64,000 nucleotides of DNA from contig NZ_FZQA01000004.1 in assembly GCF_900199215.1 (NCBI RefSeq), positions 206,839-270,838 of the forward strand. The letters run 5' to 3'. The translations under genes and the position numbers were made by a program. Source of the DNA: Amphiplicatus metriothermophilus. Its GTDB lineage: Bacteria > Pseudomonadota > Alphaproteobacteria > Caulobacterales > Parvularculaceae. Shown here piece after piece: positions 45,333 to 54,890 of this stretch. Position 1 is the stretch's first letter; every line of letters starts with the position of its first letter. The notes beneath the pieces were generated by a model. The model ran no database searches, was not told where the DNA came from, and was given only the letters and a program-made list of their open reading frames with translations.

Positions 45333-48107
45333 TCAGAACGTGTAGGTCGCGCCGACAAGATAGGTGCGGCCGAAGCTTTGATAGTCGATGACGCGGCGTT
45401 CGTCGCCGCCGTCGAAGGTGATGAAGGGCTCGTCGGTCAGGTTGTTGCCCTGAACGAAGACGTTAAGTCCTGCGAGCGGTCCGTCTTCGAAGCGATAGCC
45501 GATCTGCGCGTCGATGATCGACTCCGCCTTCGCCTCGCGCAGAATCCGCGTGGCGCTGATGCCCTGCACCTCCGCCAGGAAGCTCGACCGGTACCGGTGG
45601 CTGAGGCGGGCTTCGAAGCCCCCGCGCTCGAAATAGACCGTCGTGTTGGCGATCCATTTCGACAGGCCCGGCACCGTGATCGGGTCGGGAATGGTGGACA
45701 GAATCACCTTGCTGTCGTTGAACGAGCCGGATGCGATGAAGCCGAAGCCCTCGAGCGCCCCGCTCAACTCTTCGAGCGGCAGAGACAACGTGGCTTCCGC
45801 GCCCTTGATATGACCGGCGCCGTTATTGGTCGGACCGGAAACGAGGCCAAGAGTCGTGCCGAGCTGGGCCTGCTGGTCAGGCGTCAGCTCGCTCGCCACG
45901 AACTGCGAGAAGTCCGCGATGAAGGCGTCGTTGGAATTCACGAAATCTTCGAGGTCCTTGTAGAACCCGGCGATCGCGAAATAGCCGGCGCCGCCGAAAT
46001 AATGCTCGAGCGAAAGATCGACGGCGTTGGCGATGTACGGCTTCAGCTTCGGATTGCCGCCCGAGGCGCTGAAGAACGACTGGTTCGGATCGGTCGACGT
46101 CAGCCGCGTGATGTCGGTGTTCAGCGACAGGCTGGCGTTGAGCTGGTCCATGCGGGCGCGAACCAGGGTGCGCGCGCCGGAGAAGCGAACCAGCGTGTCG
46201 TCCGTCAGATTGAAAATCAGGTTGAGGCTCGGCAGCACGTGCGTGTATTTGTCGCCGTCCTCGACAAGCTCGGCCTGCGCGCCGATCTCGCCTGAGATCA
46301 CGCCGCTTGTCGGAATGCGGAAGCCTTGCGAAGTCTGATCCGTGTACACGATCTGCACGCCGGCGTTGCCGGTCACGGGGACGCCGCCAAGCGTGCTGTC
46401 GATGTCGAAGCGGACATAACCCGTGAGGACGTCTTCGTCGGCGGTCCAGTCCTGCGCCACCGAGAACGACGACAGCGACACGAAAACGGAGTCGTAGAAG
46501 CCGTTCTCCAGAAGATAAAGCGGGTCGTAGGTGACCTGCGCCGGGATGCCGAGAAACGCCATGCCGGCGGTCTCATCGAGCAATGCGGCGTCCGGAATAA
46601 CCGCCGTCTGCGCGCCGCCGGGCAGAGTCAGGAAACGCTGGTCGATGTTCCGCGTCTTCTCGCGCATGCTGTAGTCGACGCCGACCTCCGCGTTGCTGAA
46701 AAAGCCGTCCATGTAACGGTTGACGCTGGCGCGCAGGTGCCACAGCTCGTCATCCGTTTCAGGCGCGTTGATGAAGCCGGCCTGCACGACATTGTTGCCC
46801 GCGCCCCACCCCTGCGGGTCGGTCAGCACGAAAAGGCTGCGGTCGGAATAATCGAGAGTCGGCGAGAAGGCGAAAAAGCCCTTGGAGTTCAGCGAAAAGC
46901 CCAACGTATCCGTCGGCCCTGTCGTCGCATAGCCGGTTCCGGAATAGGATTCGATCAATTCGTCCTGACGATCAGCCTGCGAATAGCTGACGTCCATTTC
47001 GAGGCCCCACCGGCCGTTGTCGAAGCGGCCGTTCCAGCCGGCGGCGAAAAGCTGCGCCTCGCGCCGGTTGAAATCGTTGCGCATGACGCCGGTCACATTG
47101 GAGAAAACGCCCTGCGTCACGAAGCCGTCTTCGACCGTGAAGCCGGGTTCGAGCGAGGCCGCCGACCAGAACAGCGGAAACTCGATGCCGCGCAGCCGCT
47201 GGTCTTCCTGGAAGTCGGAATAATAGATGTCGATCGCGGTGCGGAAGCTGTCGGTCGGCTCGAACTCCATGATGCCGACGACGCCGATCCGGTCGAGATC
47301 GTTCGACTGCACGAAGGGCTTGGCGCCGCCTATGATAAGGTCGCCGTCCGCGGTCGTCGGATAGCCCCAGGCGTTGAAGCGCTCGCTCTGGGTCGGAGTC
47401 GACTGATACGCCAGGCCGAGCGCTATGCCCAGACGATCGTCATTGAACTGATCGATGATCGTCAAACTGCCCCGCCAGCCGGTTCCGGGCGAGTCCGGAT
47501 TCAGCGAGCCGTCCTCGTTGAATTCGACGCGCCCCTGCGCCGAGATGATGCGCTCGCCTTTCTCAAGCGGGCGAACGGTGCGCAGGTCCACCGTGCCGGC
47601 GAGCCCCTGCCCGATCAGCCCCGCATAGGGAGTCTTGTAGACGACCGCCTGCTCGATCAGTTCGGAGGGATACTGATCGAACTCCACGGCGCGGTTGTCG
47701 CTGGTGGAAACCTGCTCGCGTCCATTGAGGAGCGCGGTCGAAAAGTCCGGACCGAGGCCGCGGATGGTGAGCACCTGGCTGCGCCCGTCGACGCGCTGGG
47801 TCGCCAGGCCCGGCAGGCGCGCCAGCGACTCGGCGATGGACACGTCCGGCAGCTTGCCGATGTCCTCGGCCGTCACCGCCTCGACGATGGATTTGTTGTT
47901 ACGCTTGACGGCGGCCGACGTTTCGATGCTTCGACGGAAGCCTTTGACGACGATCTCTTCAGCCGGCTTGCCGGTTTCTTCCCCGTCCTGCGCCTGCGCC
48001 GGCGCGGCCGTTCCGAATGCGGCTCCGATCGCGATCGCGGCCCCGCCGGCCAGCATCAGGGATTTTACGGAGCGCTCACGGCCTAAACGATTCTCGCGTG
48101 TGTTCAC
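45333..48107 (-). CDS. TonB-dependent receptor, maltodextrin uptake type
   Basis: 924 residues from GTG 48107, chosen for its AGGAGGG upstream (48112-48118); the open frame to 48275 lacks one. The signal peptide SLMLAGGAAIAIGAAFGTAA ends near AQAQ. A TonB-box-like EEIVVKGFRRS is followed by the plug (VEAVTAEDIGKLPDVSIAES, TQRVDGRSQVLTIRGLGPDF) and a 22-strand-type barrel ending RTYLVGATYTF. This is the Xanthomonas/Caulobacter TonB receptor subfamily, like Caulobacter MalA. It should move malto-oligosaccharides across the outer membrane. Confidence 0.93.
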   Translation of the reverse strand: MNTRENRLGRERSVKSLMLAGGAAIAIGAAFGTAAPAQAQDGEETGKPAEEIVVKGFRRSIETSAAVKRNNKSIVEAVTAEDIGKLPDVSIAESLARLPGLATQRVDGRSQVLTIRGLGPDFSTALLNGREQVSTSDNRAVEFDQYPSELIEQAVVYKTPYAGLIGQGLAGTVDLRTVRPLEKGERIISAQGRVEFNEDGSLNPDSPGTGWRGSLTIIDQFNDDRLGIALGLAYQSTPTQSERFNAWGYPTTADGDLIIGGAKPFVQSNDLDRIGVVGIMEFEPTDSFRTAIDIYYSDFQEDQRLRGIEFPLFWSAASLEPGFTVEDGFVTQGVFSNVTGVMRNDFNRREAQLFAAGWNGRFDNGRWGLEMDVSYSQADRQDELIESYSGTGYATTGPTDTLGFSLNSKGFFAFSPTLDYSDRSLFVLTDPQGWGAGNNVVQAGFINAPETDDELWHLRASVNRYMDGFFSNAEVGVDYSMREKTRNIDQRFLTLPGGAQTAVIPDAALLDETAGMAFLGIPAQVTYDPLYLLENGFYDSVFVSLSSFSVAQDWTADEDVLTGYVRFDIDSTLGGVPVTGNAGVQIVYTDQTSQGFRIPTSGVISGEIGAQAELVEDGDKYTHVLPSLNLIFNLTDDTLVRFSGARTLVRARMDQLNASLSLNTDITRLTSTDPNQSFFSASGGNPKLKPYIANAVDLSLEHYFGGAGYFAIAGFYKDLEDFVNSNDAFIADFSQFVASELTPDQQAQLGTTLGLVSGPTNNGAGHIKGAEATLSLPLEELSGALEGFGFIASGSFNDSKVILSTIPDPITVPGLSKWIANTTVYFERGGFEARLSHRYRSSFLAEVQGISATRILREAKAESIIDAQIGYRFEDGPLAGLNVFVQGNNLTDEPFITFDGGDERRVIDYQSFGRTYLVGATYTF

Positions 48108-48246
48108 GCAACCCTCCTCTGGTGTTTCCTCCCGAGCGCCGCGCGCCCGCCCGGCGGCTCGCCCGCTTGCCGCCCGTCCGGTTCCTCCGGACCGCCCCGA
48201 CCGACGCCTTCGGCGCCGATCGAAGTCTCGCGCGGCGGCAGCAAGA

Positions 48247-48262
48247 TTGAAATAAAATGCAA
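48247..48262. promoter_or_regulatory. LacI-type operator, TonB receptor side
   Basis: TTGAAATAAAATGCAA matches the TTGCAATATTTTGCAA operator at 12 of 16 positions. It is nested in a wider inverted repeat, ATTGAAAT-N8-ATTTCAAT (48246-48269). It lies 140 bases upstream of the receptor start. Confidence 0.6.
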
Positions 48263-48422
48263 TTTCAATCAACATCTAAATCGGTTCGCCTCGAATTTCG
48301 CTCGGAAGGGCGCAGAAAGCTTGCCTGAGCCGGCCAGAATTGGAGATGTAATATGCTGATTTTCTTTGAGTTTTTTGATCGCAAGCGAGACGGTGAGCTA
48401 TGGCATATTTGCCACAATTCTG

Positions 48423-48438
48423 ATGTAAAAAATTGCAA
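48423..48438. promoter_or_regulatory. LacI-type operator, exported amylase side
   Basis: Read on the minus strand, TTGCAATTTTTTACAT matches the conserved operator at 13 of 16 positions. It lies 89 bases before the exported amylase. The rest of this 419-base gap (48108-48526) is unusually AT-rich for the window but shows no other gene. Confidence 0.65.
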
Positions 48439-48526
48439 AACCATGATCCCCGGCATCGCCGGATTGCGGTTCGAACGCCTTCGCCGCACGACATGATCGC
48501 GGCGCGGGCCGATCAGGGAGAAAAAA

Positions 48527-50428
48527 ATGACGATAGGGAGGACATCGACAGCGCGCAAAAAGGCGCGCGCAAGCGGGCGCGGGCGGCCGCGCATAGGCGC
48601 GGCGGCGCTCGCCTGCCTGTCGTCGCTCGCCGCCGCCGAGGCGGCGGGCGATTACCGTCTCCGTCCGCCTGAGGACGAGGTGATCTATTTCGTGCTGCCC
48701 GACCGGTTCGAGAACGGCGATCCGGCGAACGATACGGGCGGAATCGACGGCGGCCGGCTCGATCACGGATTCGACCCGGCCCATAAAGGCTTCTTCCATG
48801 GCGGCGACCTGAAAGGCCTGACCGCGCGCCTCGATTACATTCAGGATCTCGGCGCGACGGCGATCTGGCTCGGCCCCATTTACAAAAACAAGCCGGTCCA
48901 GGGCCCGCCCGGCGACGAATCGGCCGGCTATCACGGCTACTGGATCACCGATTTCACGACGGTCGATCCCCATTTCGGAACGGAGGACGATCTCAAGGCC
49001 TTCGTCGACGCGGCTCACGCGCGCGGGATGAAGGTCTATCTCGACATCATCGCCAACCACACCGCAGACGTCATCGCCTATCGCGAATGTCACGACCCTG
49101 ATTATGACGGGCCCGACAGAGTCGAAGACGGCTGCCCCTATCGCGCGAAGGCGGATTACCCCTATACAAGGCGCGGCGGGCCGGACGGCGCGCCGATCAA
49201 TGACGGCTTCATGGGCGACGCGCCGCCGTTCCGGACCGAAGAGAACTTCGCGCGTCTCGATCGGCCCGATTATGCGTATACGCCTTATGTACCGGCAGGC
49301 GAGGAAAACGTCAAAAAGCCGGCTTGGCTGAACGATCCTGTTTACTATCACAACCGCGGCGATTCGCGTTTCGTCGGGGAAAGCTCGTTCTACGGCGATT
49401 TTTCCGGCCTCGACGACCTCATGACCGAGCATCCCCGCGTCGTCGAAGGCATGATCGAGATCTACAAGGAGTGGATTTCGAAATACAGGATCGACGGCTT
49501 TCGCGTCGACACCGCGCGCCATGTGGAGCCGGAGTTCTGGCGCGCCTTCGTATCGGCGATGATCGAGCACGCCGAAGCGCAGGGCCTGCCGAACTTCTAC
49601 GTCTTCGGAGAAGCCTACGACCCGGAGGCCGGCGGGCTCGCCCGCTTTACGCGCGTCGACGGCTTTCCCGCCGTTCTCGACTTCGCCTTTCAGCGCGCCG
49701 TGACGCAGGTCGTCGCCGAGGGCGAGCCCGCCGAACGGCTCGAACGCCTGTTCTTTCTCGACGCCCTCTACGAAGACGGGGGCGAGACGGCCCGCCGGCT
49801 TCCCGTCTTCGTCGGCAATCACGACATGGGCCGCTTCGCCATGTTCGCGCGGCAGGCCCGGCCCGACGCGCCGGACGCGGAGATTCTGGCCCGCGTGCGC
49901 CTGGCCAATGCGATGATGTTCTTCCTGCGCGGAGTTCCCGTCGTCTATTACGGCGACGAGCAGGGCTTCGTCGGCGACGGCGGCGATCAGGCCGCGCGCG
50001 AGGACATGTTCGAAAGCCGCGTCGCTTCCTACAACGACAACGATCTCGTCGGGACGGACGCGACCACGGCGCAATCGAATTTCGACCGGCGCCATCCGCT
50101 CTACCGCGCCATCGCGGAAATGACCCGGCTTTATCATGCGCACGCGCCGCTGCGGCGCGGGGCGCAGCTTGTGCGCAAGGCCGATAGGGACGGCGGCCTG
50201 TTCGCCGTCTCGCGGCTCGACTCCGCGGGCGGGGAGTATCTCGTCGTCTTCAACGCCGATTCGGAGAAGCGCACGGCGTGGATCGAAACCGACCCCCGCT
50301 CCACGTCATGGAAAAGCGTATACGGACGATGCGCGCGCAAGCCAGGCGCGCCGGCGAGCCTGCGCGTTGAAGTTCCCGCGTTCGACTATGTCATCTGCCG
50401 TTCAAACGAGTGGAGTTCTTCCCAATGA
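48527..50428 (+). CDS. Exported GH13 alpha-amylase
   Basis: 633 residues. A long basic N-terminus precedes a signal-like helix (IGAAALACLSSLAAAEAAG). GH13 regions are DLGATAIWLGPIYKNKP, YLDIIANHTADVI, nucleophile Asp in IDGFRVDTARHVEPEFW, acid/base Glu in YVFGEAYDPEA and VGNHDMGRFAMFAR. The C-terminal beta domain ends SLRVEVPAFDYVIC. It resembles secreted maltodextrin- or cyclodextrin-degrading amylases. AGGGAGAAAAAA precedes ATG 48527. The stop overlaps the alpha-glucosidase start by 4 bases (ATGA), giving a coupled pair. Confidence 0.93.
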   Translation: MTIGRTSTARKKARASGRGRPRIGAAALACLSSLAAAEAAGDYRLRPPEDEVIYFVLPDRFENGDPANDTGGIDGGRLDHGFDPAHKGFFHGGDLKGLTARLDYIQDLGATAIWLGPIYKNKPVQGPPGDESAGYHGYWITDFTTVDPHFGTEDDLKAFVDAAHARGMKVYLDIIANHTADVIAYRECHDPDYDGPDRVEDGCPYRAKADYPYTRRGGPDGAPINDGFMGDAPPFRTEENFARLDRPDYAYTPYVPAGEENVKKPAWLNDPVYYHNRGDSRFVGESSFYGDFSGLDDLMTEHPRVVEGMIEIYKEWISKYRIDGFRVDTARHVEPEFWRAFVSAMIEHAEAQGLPNFYVFGEAYDPEAGGLARFTRVDGFPAVLDFAFQRAVTQVVAEGEPAERLERLFFLDALYEDGGETARRLPVFVGNHDMGRFAMFARQARPDAPDAEILARVRLANAMMFFLRGVPVVYYGDEQGFVGDGGDQAAREDMFESRVASYNDNDLVGTDATTAQSNFDRRHPLYRAIAEMTRLYHAHAPLRRGAQLVRKADRDGGLFAVSRLDSAGGEYLVVFNADSEKRTAWIETDPRSTSWKSVYGRCARKPGAPASLRVEVPAFDYVICRSNEWSSSQ

Positions 50429-52080
50429 ATCTTGTCGAGCGAACGCCGGCGCAGACGCGCGCGCGCGGAGCGGCCGAAGAATGGTGGCGCGGCGCCGTCA
50501 TTTATCAGATTTATCCGCGCAGCTTTTGCGATTCGAACGGCGACGGCGTCGGCGACCTTCCCGGCGTCATTGAGAAGCTCGACCATGTCGCGCGACTCGG
50601 CGTGGACGGGGTGTGGATCTCGCCCTTCTTCACTTCGCCCATGCGCGATTTCGGCTACGACGTCGCGGACTATTGCGACGTCGACCCGGTTTTCGGAACG
50701 CTCGCCGATTTCGACCGGCTGATCGAGAAAGCGCACGGGCTCGGCCTCAAGGTGATCATCGATCAGGTCTACTCCCACACCTCGGACCAGCACCCCTGGT
50801 TCGAGCAGAGCCGGTCCTCGCGCGACCATCCGAAGGCGGACTGGTATGTCTGGGCGGACCCCAAGCCGGACGGCGCGCCCCCCAACAACTGGCAGTCCGT
50901 GTTCGGCGGGCCGGCCTGGACCTGGGACAGCCGGCGCGGACAGTATTACCTGCACAATTTCCTGCCCGGCCAGCCCGACCTCAACCTGCATCGGTCCGAC
51001 GTGCAGGACGCGCTTCTGGAGGTCGCGCGCTTCTGGCTCGATCGCGGCGTGGACGGTTTCCGCCTCGACGCGATCAACTTCGCGATGCACGATCCGATGT
51101 TGCGCGACAACCCGCCGGCGCCGCGCGACGGGCGGCGAATCACGCGCCCCTTCGATCTTCAGGAACATGTCTACAATCAGTCGCATCCTGACATTCCGAA
51201 GTTTCTCGAACGCATCAGGGCGCTGACGGACCGTTATCCCGGCGTCTTCACGGTGGCGGAGGTGGGCGGGCCTTCCCCCCTTGAGGAGATGAAAGCCTTC
51301 ACCAGCGACGACCGGCGGCTCAATTCGGCTTACGGATTCGATTTTCTTTACGCGGATCGCCTGACGCCCGGCCTCGTGCGCCGCGCGCTCGCCGCCTGGC
51401 CGGGCGCGCCGGGCGAAGGCTGGCCGTCCTGGGCGTTCTCCAATCACGACGCGCCGCGCGCAGCGAGCCGGTGGGCCGGCGGCGGCGACCTTAAGCGCGC
51501 CGCGCGGCTTTACGCGATGCTGCTCATGGCGCTGCGCGGCAACGTCTTTCTTTACCAGGGCGACGAGCTCGGCCTGCCGCAGGCCGAGGTGCCGTTCGAG
51601 CGCCTGCAGGACCCGGAAGCCATCGCCAACTGGCCGCAGACGCTCGGCCGCGACGGAGCGCGCACGCCGATTCCGTGGGAAGCGGGCCCGCCGTATTGCG
51701 GCTTCTCGGCGCACGAGCCGTGGCTGCCCGTCGACCCGCGCCACCGCCCCCTCGCCGTCGACCGGCAGGAGGCGAATTCCAGCTCGACCCTTCATTTCAT
51801 CCGTAAACTGATCGTGCTGCGGCGCGACTCGCCGGCCCTGCGCCGCGGCGATATCGTCTTTCTCGACGCGCCGCAGACCGTCGCGGCCTTCCTGCGCCGG
51901 AGCGAAGAGGAAACGGCGCTGTGCGCGCTCAATCTCGGCGAGGCCGAGACGACGTTGGCCCTGCCCGACCTCGCGGGATTCGAAATCGCCGCGGCGGTCG
52001 GCCTAGAGAAGGCGGCCGGCGCCCCGCCCGCGCGGCTCGCCCCGCTGTCGGGCTTCATCGCGCTGGGCCGCGGCGGCTAG
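50425..52080 (+). CDS. aglA: GH13 alpha-glucosidase, cytoplasmic
   Basis: 551 residues, no signal peptide. The start ATG 50425 (MNLVERTPAQTRARGAAEEW) overlaps the amylase stop. Motifs: WWRGAVIYQIYPRSFCDSNG, DGVGDLPGVIEKLDHVA, KVIIDQVYSHTSDQHPWF, nucleophile Asp in VDGFRLDAINFAMHD, acid/base Glu in FTVAEVGGPSP and WAFSNHDAPRA. This is the oligo-1,6/alpha-1,4-glucosidase group (AglA-like) that turns imported maltose and short dextrins into glucose. Its TAG stop is shared, on opposite strands, with the LacI gene stop. Confidence 0.93.
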   Translation: MNLVERTPAQTRARGAAEEWWRGAVIYQIYPRSFCDSNGDGVGDLPGVIEKLDHVARLGVDGVWISPFFTSPMRDFGYDVADYCDVDPVFGTLADFDRLIEKAHGLGLKVIIDQVYSHTSDQHPWFEQSRSSRDHPKADWYVWADPKPDGAPPNNWQSVFGGPAWTWDSRRGQYYLHNFLPGQPDLNLHRSDVQDALLEVARFWLDRGVDGFRLDAINFAMHDPMLRDNPPAPRDGRRITRPFDLQEHVYNQSHPDIPKFLERIRALTDRYPGVFTVAEVGGPSPLEEMKAFTSDDRRLNSAYGFDFLYADRLTPGLVRRALAAWPGAPGEGWPSWAFSNHDAPRAASRWAGGGDLKRAARLYAMLLMALRGNVFLYQGDELGLPQAEVPFERLQDPEAIANWPQTLGRDGARTPIPWEAGPPYCGFSAHEPWLPVDPRHRPLAVDRQEANSSSTLHFIRKLIVLRRDSPALRRGDIVFLDAPQTVAAFLRRSEEETALCALNLGEAETTLALPDLAGFEIAAAVGLEKAAGAPPARLAPLSGFIALGRGG

Positions 52081-53090
52081 GCCCCGCAGGACTCCCGCAC
52101 GATAAGCTCCGTAGGCAGACGCTCCGACCGGATTTCCTGGCCGGCGGTGGAGCTCATCAGGCGCGCGACGAGCAGCCGGCCGGCCTTGGCCATGTCCTGC
52201 GAGACAGTGGTCAGCGCCGGATGGATGTAGCGCGCCAGCTGGATGTCGTCATAGCCGACGACCGACACGTCGCCCGGCACGTCGAGTCCGCGCCGGTTCA
52301 GCCCGCGGATCGCCCCCAGCGCGATGAGGTCGCTCGCGGCGAAGATCGCGTCGAACGCTGCGCCCTGCGCGATCAGCCGCTCGACGGCGTTCTCGGCCGA
52401 CTCGACCTCGAAATGCACCGGCATGACGAGCGCCGGGTCCGCTTCCAGCCCCGCCGCCTCGAGCGCTTCGAGATAGCCCGAATAGCGCTGCATCGCTTCG
52501 GGCGCCTCGGTGTCGCCGAAAAAGGCGATGCGCTTGCGGCCGAGCCGGGCCAGATGCGCCGTCGCGCGCCGGCCGCCGCGGATGTTGTCGCTGCCGATCG
52601 AGCAGTAGCGCTGGCCGGGCAGCTCCGCGCCCCAGACGACGAAGCGGTTTTCGCTCTCCGCGAGCCGGTTGAACCGTTCGTGCAGAAAGCTCTGTCCCAG
52701 GAAGATCACGCCCTCTGCGCGCGAGGAGGTCATCAGCTCGGACAGGTCGTCATAGCCGCGCGGCGCGATGTGCGAAATGATGATGTCGCAGTCGGTCTCG
52801 CGCGCGGCCTCGGTGATGCCGCCGATCAGCTCAAGAAAGAACGGATCGTTGAAGCCGCCGCGCCGCCCCTGCGGCGTCGGGATGACGACGGCGATGGTGG
52901 CGTTCGAGCCGGTGAGGATCGCCGGCATGTGGGGGCGGAAAGAGTAATTGTGCTCGCGCGCGATGCGCCAGATGCGGCGCTTCGTCTCCTCGTTCACCGC
53001 GGGGCTGTCGTTGAGCGCGCGCGAAACGGTGGCGACCGAGACGTCCGCCAGCCGCGCCAGATCTTCAAGACGAACGCCGCGTTTGCTCAT
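52077..53090 (-). CDS. LacI-family regulator of the malto-oligosaccharide locus (MalR-like)
   Basis: 337 residues. The N-terminal helix-turn-helix and hinge read VRLEDLARLADVSVATVSRA, LNDSPAVNEETKRRIWRIAR and EHNYSFRPHMPAILTG; the effector domain follows (IAVVIPTPQGRRGGFNDPFF to VSVVGYDDIQLARYIHPALT). It begins 19 bases after the sugar transporter on the same strand, so it shares that gene's operator and is probably autoregulated. The five TTGCAA-N4-TTGCAA-like sites in the locus are the obvious targets, and maltose or a maltodextrin the likely inducer. Confidence 0.92.
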   Translation of the reverse strand: MSKRGVRLEDLARLADVSVATVSRALNDSPAVNEETKRRIWRIAREHNYSFRPHMPAILTGSNATIAVVIPTPQGRRGGFNDPFFLELIGGITEAARETDCDIIISHIAPRGYDDLSELMTSSRAEGVIFLGQSFLHERFNRLAESENRFVVWGAELPGQRYCSIGSDNIRGGRRATAHLARLGRKRIAFFGDTEAPEAMQRYSGYLEALEAAGLEADPALVMPVHFEVESAENAVERLIAQGAAFDAIFAASDLIALGAIRGLNRRGLDVPGDVSVVGYDDIQLARYIHPALTTVSQDMAKAGRLLVARLMSSTAGQEIRSERLPTELIVRESCGA

Positions 53091-53109
53091 CGGTCCTTGC
53101 GCTCCCCGT

Positions 53110-54681
53110 CTAACCGCCGGCGCCGAGCGCCGGCGCGGCGCGCCTGCGCGCCCGAATCGCCGCGCCCGCCGGATCGTCCACGAAAAGAGTCGCCGCCGCG
53201 GCCAGCGCCATGGCGAGCCCTCCGAGCGCCAGCGCGTAAATCGATTCGCCTCCGAACAAGCCGCGCACGAGAAGCCCCAGAATGCTCGCCGCCGCAAGCT
53301 GCGGCAGCACGATGAAGAAATTGAAGATGCCCATATAGACGCCCATCTTCCGTCCCGGCACGGCGCCGGAGAGAATCGCATAGGGCGTGGAAAGAATGGA
53401 AGCCCAGGCGACGCCCACCCCGATCATCGAAATCCACAGAAGCGACGGGTCGCGAATGAGCAGGAACGAGCCGAGCCCCGCCCCGCCGAGCAGAAGGCAG
53501 ACGGCGTGCGCGCCCTTGCGGCCCGTGCGCGCGGCGAGCGCGGGAATGGCGAAGGCGGCGAGCGCGGCGACGCCGTTATAGGCGGCGAAGAGGACGCCCA
53601 CCCAGTCCGCGCCCTGATTATAGGCGAGCGAGGCCGGATCGCGCGCGCCGTAGTGATGGGCGGTCACGGCGGAGGTCGCGTAGATCCACATCGAGAAGAG
53701 CGCGAACCAGGAGAAGAACTGCACCACGGCGAGCTGCTTCATCGTCCGCGGCATCAGGTAAAGATCATCCATGATCTCGGAAAAGGCGTTCGCCGCGCGC
53801 CCGACGCGTTTCAGCGCCGCGGCGAGCAGCTGAAGCAGTCCGAAGACCGTCGCGCCGACGCCGAGAACGTAAAGCTCCTTCTCAAGGCCGAAGCGGACGA
53901 TCGCGCCCGTGAGCCCCGCGCCCGCGGCGAGCCAGACGAGCCCGTAGCGGATGAAGCGGGCCGCGCCCGGCGCGGCGCGCGCGGGCCCGGCCGCCTCGCC
54001 CCCCGCCCCTGCCGCGTCCCGCGCCGCTTCGGCCGCCTCGAAGCGGCGCATCTCCTCCGGAGAGTATTCGCGCGTCGTGAACACGGTCCACATGACCGAG
54101 CCGCACAGAAACGCCGCGCCCAGATAAAAGGCGAGCCGGACCGAGTCGGGGACTTCGCCGGCCGGCGCGACATTGCTCGCCGAAAACCAGTTGGTCAGCA
54201 TCCACGGCAGAGCGGAGGCCAGCACCGCGCCCGCGCCGATGAAAAAGCTCTGCATGGCGTAGCCGGTCACGCGCTGGCGCTGCGGCAGCATGTCGCCGAC
54301 GAAGGCGCGGAACGGCTCCATCGTGACGTTGATCGAGGCGTCCATGATCCACAGCATGCCGGCCGCGACCCACAGCGCGGGCGAATTGGGCATTACAACG
54401 AGGGCCGCCGTCGTCGCCAGCGCGCCATAGAAGAAATAGGGCCGCCGACGCCCCAGCCGGCCCCAGGTCTTGTCGCTCATATGGCCGATGATCGGCTGCA
54501 CCAGAAGGCCCGTGAGCGGCGCGGCGATCCACAGGATCGGCAGCGCGTCCACCTCCGCCCCGAGAGTCTGGAAGATCCGGCTGACATTGGCGTTCTGGAG
54601 GCCGAAGCCGATCTGGATGCCGAAAAAGCCGAAGCACATGTTCCAGATGCGCCAGAAGCCGAGCGCGGGCCGCTCCTGCAT
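53110..54681 (-). CDS. MFS sugar transporter (GPH/SUC-type, MalY-like)
   Basis: 523 residues with about twelve membrane helices. [20 protein letters not shown] opens TM1. [20 protein letters not shown] is the conserved loop of sucrose/maltose MFS carriers. [20 protein letters not shown] and [20 protein letters not shown] follow. A basic/Ala-rich loop (about 225-250) separates the halves. It should bring maltose or glucose through the inner membrane, as MalY does in Caulobacter. ATG 54681 has GGGAG upstream; the operator sits 18 bases before the ATG, inside the leader. Confidence 0.9.
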   Translation of the reverse strand: MQERPALGFWRIWNMCFGFFGIQIGFGLQNANVSRIFQTLGAEVDALPILWIAAPLTGLLVQPIIGHMSDKTWGRLGRRRPYFFYGALATTAALVVMPNSPALWVAAGMLWIMDASINVTMEPFRAFVGDMLPQRQRVTGYAMQSFFIGAGAVLASALPWMLTNWFSASNVAPAGEVPDSVRLAFYLGAAFLCGSVMWTVFTTREYSPEEMRRFEAAEAARDAAGAGGEAAGPARAAPGAARFIRYGLVWLAAGAGLTGAIVRFGLEKELYVLGVGATVFGLLQLLAAALKRVGRAANAFSEIMDDLYLMPRTMKQLAVVQFFSWFALFSMWIYATSAVTAHHYGARDPASLAYNQGADWVGVLFAAYNGVAALAAFAIPALAARTGRKGAHAVCLLLGGAGLGSFLLIRDPSLLWISMIGVGVAWASILSTPYAILSGAVPGRKMGVYMGIFNFFIVLPQLAAASILGLLVRGLFGGESIYALALGGLAMALAAAATLFVDDPAGAAIRARRRAAPALGAGG

Positions 54682-54699
54682 GGGGTTTCGCTCCCTCGA

Positions 54700-54715
54700 T
54701 TGCAAATTTTTGTAA
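54700..54715. promoter_or_regulatory. LacI-type operator before the sugar transporter-lacI operon
   Basis: TTGCAAATTTTTGTAA matches the conserved operator at 13 of 16 positions. It ends 18 bases upstream of the transporter ATG, so repression would act on elongation or on a promoter just upstream (AT-rich 54716-54730). Confidence 0.75.
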
Positions 54716-54752
54716 TTTATGCATTAAACGCGCTTTTGGACGCTTTGGCCAG

Positions 54753-54771
54753 CCCTTGCCTAGGGCAAGGG
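54753..54771. other. Hairpin in the transporter/accA gap
   Basis: CCCTTGCC (54753-54760) and GGCAAGGG (54764-54771) form a perfect 8-bp stem with a 3-base loop, 120 bases after the accA stop. It lacks a T-tract on the minus strand; CGTTTTG follows on the plus strand. It may mark the end of the accA transcript. Confidence 0.4.
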
Positions 54772-54890
54772 CGTTTTGAAAATTATATGTTTATTTTCAG
54801 TATGTTGCGCGCGCAACGCCGCAGCCCGACAGGACCTGGATCGGATCGTGAAAATCGTTGCAGAGAAGCTGAAAACGCGGCCGCAAAGGC

